Assembly: GCF_001661345.1 (NCBI RefSeq)
Contig: NW_017962915.1
Location: forward strand, 372,001-436,000
Direction of reading: 5' to 3'
Origin: Ascoidea rubescens DSM 1968
Lineage: Eukaryota > Ascomycota > Saccharomycetes > Ascoideales > Ascoideaceae
Length of the DNA: 64,000 nucleotides
Below, piece by piece: positions 20,709 to 30,254 of this stretch (position 1 is its first letter; each line of letters begins with the position of its first letter). Below the pieces are notes generated by a model. That model did no database searches and had not been told where the DNA came from. It saw nothing but the letters and a program-made list of their open reading frames with translations. The position numbers were made by a program, and so were the translations under genes.

Positions 20709-22328
20709 TCACAGACTTCCATCAATGCAGCTTCCTACCCAATCACTTATCTTATCATTCAAAATAAACCCACTTATTTCTGATCCAGTGTATCGAATCT
20801 TATGATCTAAATTGATGCCGATTTGATCTACAATCTTAATCTCGCGCTCACTTTTACTATTTGTATTCGTACTTGTCTTAATACCATTCATATTATTATT
20901 ATTATTATTATTATCGTTATTTTCAGTAATAGCTTTTAAAATACTCATTGATTCTATTACTCTCTCATTCTGTTGGATGTTTTCATCATTATCAAACTTA
21001 ATATCAATGCCTTTCAAATGCCCCTTTTCCACTTCTAAAATTAATTTAAATTTAAATTCTTCATTATAAAGATAATGCTTGAATTTTGGTGTTGAGCCAA
21101 AGTTCCATTCCCAATTTTTTAATTCTTCTGAACTCTTTTTAATTTCTGAATTTAAATGTTTCTCTTCAATATAACTTATATTAATTTTAAAGTCTTTATT
21201 CCCATTTCCAATTTTTTTCTTGAATCCCTGGATAACAATGTCCATAAATACTTCTTTATCCATTTTCAAATTGCCTATAGATGATCTAACTGACTCAATA
21301 CTGCTTCCATTTTCAATCTTACCTAATTTTCTTTCATCTCTTTTCAATAATTGCCTGATAATTGGCAACTCTGAATTTAATAGCATGGTCCCATGATGAT
21401 AACATCTTCCTCTAGATACTTTATATGCTGATCCTGATATCTTTTTTTGAGTATCAAATTCAATTATATCCCCTCTTTCATTCAAGTCAATTCGTTTTTC
21501 ACCAAAAAAGCCATTTACTTCTTTGATAATCACATTGGAAAAAAACTTTCTATCAAATTTATTCTTTGATGTTATAAATGAAAAATTGACGTTTCCTTTA
21601 TCATGAACAACACACCCACCTCCGGATTTTCTTCGGAGGGTTGGAAATCCCATTCTTTTAACCAATGGATAATTCATTTCTTTCCAACCATTTTGATTCT
21701 TACCAAAAACTATACATGGTTGGTTGATGTAAAAAACTAATCTTTGATTTTTGAAACTCTGTAAATTCTTTCCATCGCCAGTATTATTCTTATTATTGTC
21801 TTTATTGTGATAATCTTTAATTGGCATATTATTAAATATATAGTCTTCCAATGCCAAATTTAAGTAGGGATTGTGTAATTTTGATATAAAAACATGAGGC
21901 CCACTCTGTTTAACCAAATCGCTTAATTCAAAATCAACAACAGCTTCATTTGCCTTATTAACTTTACCAGCTTTAATTAACTTATTGGGCTGATTAATTT
22001 GATTAATTTGACTAAGATCATTCGCTTCACCAACTTCACCAACTTCACCAACTTCACCAATTTCACTGATTTCGCCAGCCAAATCAATACCTTCTTCCAA
22101 GGTGGGAATGTTTTTAATGTCCTTGAATAGATCATCGTACTGGCTCATGAATTCATCGTACTGGGGATCATTTTCCAAATCGCTTTGATTAAATGGAGAT
22201 TGTAATTGAATCAGGCTAACGGTATGAAAATTTGATCTCCAATTGCAAACTCTGTTGTACTGAGAGCTGCAATATATATATCTCTTTATTGTCGAGCAGC
22301 TGTTGTGTTTTAATACCAGGCCTATCAT
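20709..22328 (-). CDS. AIM22: putative lipoate-protein ligase A
   Basis: Mitochondrial enzyme of the LplA/LipB fold needed to attach lipoate to pyruvate and 2-oxoglutarate dehydrogenases and glycine cleavage H protein. A basic, Ser-rich presequence covers about residues 1-45. The domain runs from VFISKLHNPYLNLALEDYIF through PCIVFGKNQNGWKE and RRKSGGGCVVHDKGNVNFSF (the ligand-binding RRxSGGGxVxHD signature) to KISGSAYKVSRGRCYHHGTM, which carries the catalytic lysine. A disordered stretch with GEV repeats and Asn/Gln runs separates presequence and domain. At 539 residues it is longer than S. cerevisiae Aim22 (409), mainly through these inserts and the C-terminal extension. It is divergent from the NPP gene. 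Confidence 0.92.
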   Translation of the reverse strand: MIGLVLKHNSCSTIKRYIYCSSQYNRVCNWRSNFHTVSLIQLQSPFNQSDLENDPQYDEFMSQYDDLFKDIKNIPTLEEGIDLAGEISEIGEVGEVGEVGEANDLSQINQINQPNKLIKAGKVNKANEAVVDFELSDLVKQSGPHVFISKLHNPYLNLALEDYIFNNMPIKDYHNKDNNKNNTGDGKNLQSFKNQRLVFYINQPCIVFGKNQNGWKEMNYPLVKRMGFPTLRRKSGGGCVVHDKGNVNFSFITSKNKFDRKFFSNVIIKEVNGFFGEKRIDLNERGDIIEFDTQKKISGSAYKVSRGRCYHHGTMLLNSELPIIRQLLKRDERKLGKIENGSSIESVRSSIGNLKMDKEVFMDIVIQGFKKKIGNGNKDFKINISYIEEKHLNSEIKKSSEELKNWEWNFGSTPKFKHYLYNEEFKFKLILEVEKGHLKGIDIKFDNDENIQQNERVIESMSILKAITENNDNNNNNNNMNGIKTSTNTNSKSEREIKIVDQIGINLDHKIRYTGSEISGFILNDKISDWVGSCIDGSL

Positions 22329-22635
22329 GGTGTGCTATGTGTAGTTTTGGAGCTGTATTCTGTTTCTTCATCCATCGACGCTGTGGAGCTTCCTCGTAGG
22401 TCTTCAAAGGCTTCAAAGGCTCCTCACCACACACTGCAAAGTTTCGTTCTGTCCTGCGTTTCTATCTCGCTTTGGAACCTCACCAACTGCCTCTGGAGCT
22501 ATCATCAACAAAGCTGCTTCAGCAGAACCATTTACTGCTCCCATTAAAGATATACCACTGAATAACAACCAGAACAAGCTCTAACCTGCTCTCTATTGAC
22601 TTCAAAACCCATCCTCCAGCAAACCCTTCTTTCTA
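22329..22635. other. divergent promoter region AIM22 / NPP1-like
   Basis: About 300 bases of balanced composition, GC-richer than coding sequence on either side. No clear regulatory match is identified. Confidence 0.5.
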
Positions 22636-25215
22636 ATGGCCACTGCCCACCCAGTCGACGTTCCCATAACTGATCTAGATGAGGAGGACGACGACATCAT
22701 AATCACAAATCCTGAGCTTTATGATAATGATGCTGACAACAATGACTTGAACTATAATATATTCAACGATGACTACGAGTCTTCTATCACTTTAGCTAAT
22801 CACAGTAACCATAGCAGGACAGACTCTTACTCAATGAAGTTCAAGAATGTGATAAATAACTTGTTTAATAAGAATGATAATGGCAATTATTACGATAATC
22901 TAAACTCAAACAATAACAAAAAGTACAACAACTCTCTAAGTGATAATATCGAACTACAGGGCATTGATTCAGAATCGACTTTCAGTTTAAATGATTGCAA
23001 CATCAGTCGCTCTCACAGCAATGATAGTCTAAATCTAATTCTCAACCAATTTAACCGAAATAATAACAACAAGTTCTCATTCCATAGTTTTGTTAAAAGA
23101 TTTGGTTATTTTTTTGGTTTAACTGCCTTCTTATCTTTTCTAATTATATCATCAGTTATTGTATCAAAACTGAAGAATAGCGAAATAAATAATAATTCCA
23201 GTGATATTGACGATGCTTATAATAATTTATCGAATGAAAAACCTTTACTTTTCAATGGAACTGATTTTTTTTATCCAACTACAATCTTAATTTCTCTAGA
23301 TGGTTTTCATCCTCATTATATTTCTTCTCAATTAACTCCATTTATGCACAGTTTTTTTGAAAAGTCTTATGGTCCTCCATACATGATACCTTCTTTTCCT
23401 TCTTCAACTTTCCCAAATCACTGGACTTTAATAACTGGTTTATATCCAGCAGATCATGGCATAGTTGGAAATACTTTTCATGATCCTAATTTAGATATCA
23501 AATTCCATAATACCAACAAAAATTTATCTTTGGATCCCTTTTATTGGGGTGGTGAGCCAATTTGGACAACCGCCTATAACCAAGGTGTTTCAACCGCTGT
23601 TCATATGTGGCCAGGTTCAGAAGTTCAATTTGAGTCTGGTAACCCCATGGAAGTAGATCCTTATAATGGTACTGAGTTGTTGTCAACAAAAGTTGATAGA
23701 TTATTAAGTTGGTTAGATAGAAATATTGCTACAAGACCAGAATTATTATTAAATTATGTTCCTACTATAGATTCTCTAGGCCATAAATATGGCATATCTG
23801 GTGAAAATCTAGACAAGGGTTTAACTTATGTTGATAACTTTATTGAAAGTATTATAATTGGCTTAGAAGAAAGAAATTTAACTAACATCATTAATTTAGT
23901 TGTTGTTTCTGATCATGGAATGGCAGAAGTTAATAACGATAGAGTATTTTTATTAGACGATTTAATCGATTTAGATAAAATTGAATTTATTGATGGTTGG
24001 CCATTAATAGGTTTAAGACCATATAAAAAACATAAAATTGATAAAATTTACAAAAAGTTAGTTAAGAATCATAAAAAGAAATTAAACAAAAACCCTCATA
24101 TAAAAATCTATAAAAAAGAAGATATGCCAGTTGAATGGAATTTTGGTACAAGATTTGATTCTAAATTTTATGACAGAATTGCTCCAATTTGGATAGTGCC
24201 AGATGTTGGTTATATCATTGCCACAAAAAAAGAAATGAAGGAGAAAAATAATGATTATAGACCAAAGGGAATACATGGATATAATAACACGGAAGTTTTG
24301 ATGAGAGCTCTCTTTTTGTCTAGCGGTCCATATTTTCAAAACATTTTAGAATCAAAAGATAATGAGTTCCATAAAGTAAAACCATTTAATAATATTGAAG
24401 TGTATAATATCTTATGTGATTCATTGAATTTAGTTCCTGCATCAAATAATGGTTCAAAACCTATAAATATTTTTAATAAAAAAACTGTTCTCTCATCAGA
24501 TTGGAGAGATCCATTTGCATACCCCGGAGTTGATTATATGGTTGATGTTATTCCCGAAAACGCAACTTATGACTTGTTATTTAGAGAAGGATTAGAGAAT
24601 CCATATTTGAATTTGACAACTTTAAAGAGTGACGATGAAGATTTTGATAATGGAAAAGATTTAAAGATTAATCCATCATCGTCACTATACATTGAAGAAG
24701 AAACATTGACTGCTATTGAGCCAGATGTGACGCCAGGATTAGATTATTTGGACAAAGACAGTAGCAAATCCATAAATGAGAAAAACACTCAGACATCTAC
24801 TGACAAAGAAGCTGAAAAATCAGGTGAAAAATCATTATGGGACTATATCGATGATATAGTCGAAGATATTGAAGATACAGTAGATGATATTTTGGAAGAA
24901 GTCACTGATTATTTACATAACAATGACAAGGGTAAGAACAAAGACAAAGACAAAGACAAAGACAAAGACAAAGATGAAGATGATGAAGATGATGATAATG
25001 ATGATGATGATGATGATGACAATGATGACAATGATGACAATGATGACGATGAAGAAAAAGAAGATGATGATAAAAAAGACAAACAGAAAAGCAAAAATAA
25101 AGACAAAGGCGACGACAACGACAACGATAATGATGATGATAATGATGATGATAATGATGATGATGATGATGATGATGATGATAATAATAATAATAATAAT
25201 AATAATAAAACATAA
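22636..25215 (+). CDS. NPP1: ectonucleotide pyrophosphatase/phosphodiesterase, NPP1 type
   Basis: Type II membrane enzyme that hydrolyses nucleotide phosphodiester and pyrophosphate bonds outside the cell or in the secretory lumen. Residues 1-155 are an Asn/Asp-rich cytosolic tail; a single membrane anchor lies at about 156-177 (FGYFFGLTAFLSFLIISSV). The catalytic domain follows: LISLDGFHPHY, then SFPSSTFPNHWTLITGLYP with the nucleophile Thr near residue 258, VPTIDSLGHKYG, VVSDHGMAE and GIHGYNN supplying the two zinc sites. The C-terminal 100 residues are an extreme run of Asp, Lys and Asn that NPP proteins do not usually have. S. cerevisiae Npp1 is 742 residues; this one is 859. The NPP1 versus NPP2 choice is uncertain. 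Confidence 0.9.
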   Translation: MATAHPVDVPITDLDEEDDDIIITNPELYDNDADNNDLNYNIFNDDYESSITLANHSNHSRTDSYSMKFKNVINNLFNKNDNGNYYDNLNSNNNKKYNNSLSDNIELQGIDSESTFSLNDCNISRSHSNDSLNLILNQFNRNNNNKFSFHSFVKRFGYFFGLTAFLSFLIISSVIVSKLKNSEINNNSSDIDDAYNNLSNEKPLLFNGTDFFYPTTILISLDGFHPHYISSQLTPFMHSFFEKSYGPPYMIPSFPSSTFPNHWTLITGLYPADHGIVGNTFHDPNLDIKFHNTNKNLSLDPFYWGGEPIWTTAYNQGVSTAVHMWPGSEVQFESGNPMEVDPYNGTELLSTKVDRLLSWLDRNIATRPELLLNYVPTIDSLGHKYGISGENLDKGLTYVDNFIESIIIGLEERNLTNIINLVVVSDHGMAEVNNDRVFLLDDLIDLDKIEFIDGWPLIGLRPYKKHKIDKIYKKLVKNHKKKLNKNPHIKIYKKEDMPVEWNFGTRFDSKFYDRIAPIWIVPDVGYIIATKKEMKEKNNDYRPKGIHGYNNTEVLMRALFLSSGPYFQNILESKDNEFHKVKPFNNIEVYNILCDSLNLVPASNNGSKPINIFNKKTVLSSDWRDPFAYPGVDYMVDVIPENATYDLLFREGLENPYLNLTTLKSDDEDFDNGKDLKINPSSSLYIEEETLTAIEPDVTPGLDYLDKDSSKSINEKNTQTSTDKEAEKSGEKSLWDYIDDIVEDIEDTVDDILEEVTDYLHNNDKGKNKDKDKDKDKDKDEDDEDDDNDDDDDDDNDDNDDNDDDEEKEDDDKKDKQKSKNKDKGDDNDNDNDDDNDDDNDDDDDDDDDNNNNNNNNKT

Positions 25216-25604
25216 TGGATAAAAAAGATGGATTGATACCTTTTTCAGAAACACCAACTTCATCACTAGATATTGGTAGAACTCATTGTCAATCTATCAT
25301 ATATGTTTACTTATTTACTTTTACTTTTATTTATATTTAGTTTAATTTTTCATTTACTTTTATTTTTACTTGATAAACTACAATTAAAATAATCTTATTC
25401 GATAATAAATTTAATCACAACCGATGCAATTTATATTTAACAAAAATAAGGAAACAAACACCAAGATTCAAAAATAAATTGAGTATTTTTAATTTATTCA
25501 AGTTAATATAAGTTATCGCTGATATAATATACAAAATAGAAATAAGAGTAAGAGTAAAAAACAAAATTGGATAACATACCAATAAATAGGATAAATTGCA
25601 ATAA
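25216..25604. other. convergent intergenic region
   Basis: AT-rich 3' flanks of the NPP gene and SMD1. No gene seen. Confidence 0.55.
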
Positions 25605-25985
25605 TTATCTACCACCTCTTCTTCCACCTCTTCCACCTCTGCCTCCTCTGGCACCTCTTTTGAATTTACTATCATTGGAAGATCTGATGGGTTTGGTTTT
25701 AGCACTATTAAATCTGTTTCTTGTTTTTTTAGGAACCTCGTCAATCAACAAAGTGTCTAAGTTCAAGGAATCAGGTAGAATTGCCAATCTGATATTGTTC
25801 CCCCTGATATTAATAAAGTTCAACAACACTGGATCTCTATCCTTCACAGTCATTTTGACATTTTTCAAAGAAATGTTCATTGAGGGAGAGACATTGAGAA
25901 TTGTTCCAGACACTATTGTCCCATTTTTAAGCTCGATCTGGACAGTCTCCATGGAGAGCTTCATAAGAAATCTTGTCAACTTCAT
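25605..25985 (-). CDS. SMD1: spliceosomal Sm core protein D1
   Basis: Component of the heptameric Sm ring on U1, U2, U4 and U5 snRNAs. The 126-residue frame starts [19 protein letters not shown]; upstream in-frame codons from 26012 are not part of the family, so the ATG at 25985 is chosen. Sm1 ([15 protein letters not shown]...[10 protein letters not shown]) and Sm2 ([18 protein letters not shown]) motifs are intact, including the RGNNIR RNA-contacting loop. The C-terminus is an Arg-Gly tail ([12 protein letters not shown]), the usual target of symmetric arginine methylation in animals. Length and layout match SmD1 in other fungi. It is divergent from the Zn2Cys6 gene. Confidence 0.96.
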   Translation of the reverse strand: MKLTRFLMKLSMETVQIELKNGTIVSGTILNVSPSMNISLKNVKMTVKDRDPVLLNFINIRGNNIRLAILPDSLNLDTLLIDEVPKKTRNRFNSAKTKPIRSSNDSKFKRGARGGRGGRGGRRGGR

Positions 25986-26696
25986 TGTGTGTGATATGAT
26001 ATAATAAGGCACTTGTCTAATCTGTCTAATCTGTCTCCTCGCAGTCTTCTTATCCAGTTTCTACCCAGTTCTTGCTCAAATCTCTCACCACCTTGGTGAT
26101 TTTCTGGCGAATTTTGCATATATTCAAGCGTCAGGCCGGGTAAACGCTCTTCTGGTTCTGGAGGTGGTTCTCAGATCCAGAGCTGGGGATTGGAAGGGGC
26201 TGCTGGGACACCAAAAAGCTGTTAGTGTTGCCGTAGAAAGAGGCATTTAGTCTGAACTTGAGCTGGATCAGTGTCAGTTGCCATGGGCATTCTTTTGTCA
26301 ACCAGACCTTTCTTTCGTCGAAATCGTTAAAAAGTGACATGCACATGTATAGTAATGCATAAATACGCACTAAAGCACAAAATTGGGGTTGGGGTTTAAA
26401 GTTAGGGGTCTGTAGTGGTAAACCCTTTTTTTAGGTTCTGGAAGCAGAACCATATAAGCTGCACTTTTGCTGTTTCTTCGTTGTTTTTTTTTATCAGCAG
26501 AAGATAATAGAGATAGACAAGCAATATATATTAGCAAATAGCCACAACTATCAACAATTACTGCAATTTTCTGAGATCAAGCTAGAAAAAGGTTTCGAGG
26601 CGACAAATTCAATTCACAAACAACAAACAACAGTAATCATTTTATCTTTGCCTTCCTATTTACAATTCAGCAACAGAACTCACTCAAGAAGTTTTA
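25986..26696. other. divergent promoter region SMD1 / Zn2Cys6 factor
   Basis: About 710 bases. The part near SMD1 is GC-richer (26040-26290); the part near the transcription factor is an AC-rich leader. No gene or clear site recognised. Confidence 0.5.
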
Positions 26697-29600
26697 ATGG
26701 ATTCAAACCAATCTTACGCTTCCAATACATCAAATATAAACAGCGATAATGATCGAAATAGAATTAAGAAAACTCGTCACAGAATTCCAACAACCTGTGC
26801 TGTTTGCAGAAAACGTAAAATGAAAGTATGTGTATATCGAGTTCTGCCACCATTTCTATTTTTTTTCATCCTATCGATTTCTTTTTGACTAACAATTGTT
26901 TTTTTTCTGCATTTTATTCAGTGTGATAAATCTAGGCCTTTCTGTGGTGCTTGTATTCGAAATAACACAACTCAATATTGTATATATGAGGACCAGCCAT
27001 GGGCTATTGCAAATGAGATTCAGAAATTAAAAAATGATTTGAACTCTGAAAAAAAGAAAAATCAGCAATTAAATCAACAGATTCAATCATTGAGGAAATC
27101 GGAATTGAATTTAATGGCAGCTTTATCTCATACAAGAAAACTGTCCGATTCAAATTCTTCTTCATCCATTTCTTTGAATAGCGGAACTACTACTGGCTCT
27201 TCAATATCAAATCCTCAAGAAGCTTTTATTTCTTTTGACATTTTCACTGCTCCCAAAGTCAACCAATCACATCATAATGATTTTGGTAATAGTAATGATC
27301 CTTTAGTTGAATTATCCAAAAAATTTGACATGTTGGTCATTAAAGAAAGTAAATTAATGCATTTTGGTCCTACAAGTTATATGGCAATGATAAATAATGA
27401 CATGATTGTTACAAGAGTCTTTAATAAATACTTACAAGATCAACAAAAGAAATACTTTAATTTGAAAAAGTCTTTAGACCTTACTGGTGCAAATTTGAAA
27501 GATCCAAATGTAACCTTTTGTGCAAATTTAATACCCGAAGATGAGACAAATATTTTTGATCCTAATAAATCGCCATCGTACGATTTAGTAATTAAAGGTA
27601 TCAATGACTTATTACCTCCAAAATCAGTTGTCGATGGCTTGTTGGATAGATTTTTTAATGTTTGTTATCAAACATTCCCAATCATTGATAAGAGCTTATT
27701 TTATGAATCTTTAGATCAAGTTCTTAAAATCGATTACACAAGACCCAATTCTTACATGTTTAAGGTTCCTGACAAGTCATATTTGTCCACTCTTTGTAAT
27801 TTTTTAATAATGTTGAGAGTGGCTTTCTTGTCAACCAATTTAAAACCGACTGTATATTCTGATTTTTCAACAAATGATAACGTTCCCGCAGCTAAAATAT
27901 CAAATTCAAATTCAAATGGAAATGGAAATGGAAATAGTGAAGAAATTGGAAATTATAATTATGATAAATTAACTTATGAGTTATCATTAAATAAAACTGT
28001 TGTTGGTCCTATTTATATTGAACATGCAAAAAATTGTATTGCTCAAGCTTCAACACTTAGAAAGACAACTTTTAGATCTGTCCAGGCTTTATTACTTTTA
28101 AGAATGTATAGATACTACAGTCCCGAAGATGGTGATGAAGGCGCCGACTCCACAGTTTTATTAGCAATGATTATTCAAATGGCTAAAATGGTTGGACTCC
28201 ATCGTGATCCAAATCAATTTTCCTTAATTGAAGATGAAAGAGTGAAACATGTATGGAGAAAAATGTGGTTCAAATTACTAAGATTTGATGCATTTCATTC
28301 CTTCATGTTTGGTGTACCTTTGAGTATTAGCGATGATAATCAATGGGATACCGAGATCCCTTATTTGAAGGCCTCCAACATATTATCTTCTGATCCTTCT
28401 GAAACTTTTGTCATTAGATTTATGAATTTAGAATATGAGGTAACCACAGTCACTAAAAAAGTTATGGTTTTGTGTTCCAATTGCAAAACATCTCCAAAAA
28501 GGTCTGAAATCAACGAATGTAACAAATTAATTGATAATATATTAAATTATAAGATTCAATCATTTCAAGAATTGATTGATTCGGTTCCCAAGTTAGAATC
28601 TAATGACAGTTTTTCTAATAGAATCCATGAAATTTGTCATAAATGCCACGAATTTTGTTTAAGAGATCATCTTTTATCAGTGAAATATATATTAAATTAT
28701 ATATTATTCTTAACTTGTGAGTCTCATGAAACGGAACTCCAAGAGAAATATTTGGCAGCTTCAGTTGAATGTGCTTTAATAATGTTTAAAGTAGCTTATG
28801 ATTATTCACACAATACATCTGAATTGTTTGGTGGAAGATTTGAGATGCTTTTAGCTCCATCAGTTTTTGTTTGTGCTCAACGAGCATTCCAATTAATTGG
28901 ATCGTTTATTATAAGAATTCATACAAAATTAACGAATTTTGATGAACTAAAACTATATGAATTTAAATCAAAGGATTCTAAAGGCTTATATGAATGGTTA
29001 GTTAATGGCGATAAAAGAACACAACTTTCATCTATATCAGCCTCACAAGGTCGCTTAGACTTAAGTAAAAGGTTGTTCAAATATGTCGAAGAAATGTATT
29101 ATTGTACACTAGATTTATCAAAAAGATATTTTGTTTCATGGAGGTTATCAAAATTAATTCAAATGTACATTTCTTACTTAATTGAGATACATCCTGAATT
29201 CAAGCTAATTTGTCGTAGTAAAAACTTAAAAGGTGACGACGAAGAAGTTGACAATAACCCCGTTAATCCCACTTCTCCAGAAAGTGAATTGGGAGATGAA
29301 TTTCAAAAATTCCTCAATTCTATTAATCAAAGTGAGTTTGACCCGGACGATGATATAATGATGGATAATATTGACTCCAACTATTGGTCCAATTTAATGG
29401 ATGAGGCAGGACAAATCAGGTTTGATTATTTGAATCCTGTAATAGATGGATATATCAGAGATCCATTTGTGTTGAACACATCTTTTCAAAATTTTGATGA
29501 TTTGGCTTTTAAAAATAATATAAGCGATCTTAACAATGGAAATAATAACCACTTCAATTTTGAAAACGTTAACGTTAATGATCTTAATAATTTTGGTTAT

Positions 29601-30035
29601 TTCAACGACATGAATAATATTGAGAATATTGCTGATATTACACATATGAATGATGTCAATAACATGAGTAATATCAACGACGTTAGAAATACAAACAATG
29701 TGAACAATATAAACATAAACATGGACACGAACAATATGAATGATTTGAATATAAACAACATAAACAATATGAATAGTAATTTAGGTGGTTTGGAAAATGT
29801 TCACAATTCCAGTGATAACTCAGCGATAATTCACAATGAATTGTTGAACTCTTCAAACAGCACCAATTCCAATAATTTGGACTCGATGATCAATACTTTG
29901 ATACATGGGAACAGTTTAGAAGATACTCTGCCTGGCTTTTCAAGCCTCCCAGCTAACATGGATTTGAGAGACATTAGGCAAAACAGCACAGCACATTATC
30001 ACAACGAAAAAAAACTGAAGACTTTCTCGAACTAG
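26697..30035 (+). CDS. Zn2Cys6 transcription factor, HAP1-like N-terminus
   Basis: Nuclear regulator of 1080 residues, spliced: exon 1 26697-26825, intron 26826-26921 (GTATGT donor, GACTAAC branch point, TTCAG acceptor), exon 2 26922-30035. The intron falls inside the zinc cluster; splicing yields CAVCRKRKMKCDKSRPFCGAC and the last cysteine in QYC, the full CX2CX6CX6CX2CX8C pattern. A Trp-containing linker (YEDQPWAIANEIQKLKNDL) and coiled coil follow, as in Hap1. The middle region (about 190-480) is a fungal_trans domain with LLRMYRYYSPEDGDEGADST and MAKMVGLHRDPNQF. The C-terminus is an Asn-rich probable activation region. I see no heme-responsive Cys-Pro motifs, so a Hap1-like function should not be assumed. 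Confidence 0.9.
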
Positions 30036-30254
30036 TTTCCATTAGCACTCGAGTTTTGTGTATATAGTGAACATAATTCACTGAATAAACATCACCTACT
30101 CTAGGTAGTTCCTTTTTGGGCAGTTCCTTTTTGAGCAGTTCCTTTTTGGGCACAGTTCATTTGTTTGTAAGCAGCAATTGTAAACAGAGCTCAGAGAACA
30201 CATTCTTTGCATCACCAACAGCTCCACCAGCTCCACCAGAAGATTTGAGTATAT
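30036..30254. other. short promoter region of PRD1 with a triplicated 15-mer
   Basis: Only 219 bases separate the transcription factor and PRD1. It contains three consecutive copies of a 15-base unit at 30105-30150. Confidence 0.6.
30105..30150 (+). repeat. three tandem copies of a 15-base unit, CAGTTCCTTTTTGGG
   Basis: Copies at about 30105-30120, 30121-30135 and 30136-30150, differing at one or two positions, placed 105-150 bases upstream of the PRD1 start. It could be a repeated regulatory site or a slippage product. Confidence 0.85.

Noticed and set aside
24884-25266. Open frames opposite and out of phase to the NPP1 tail (His/Tyr-, Ser/Leu-, Met/Ile-rich)
   Set aside because: Pure microsatellite translation of GAT/GAC repeats.
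25986-26012. Nine-codon upstream extension of SMD1
   Set aside because: SmD1 proteins begin at MKL; the extra codons have no counterpart.
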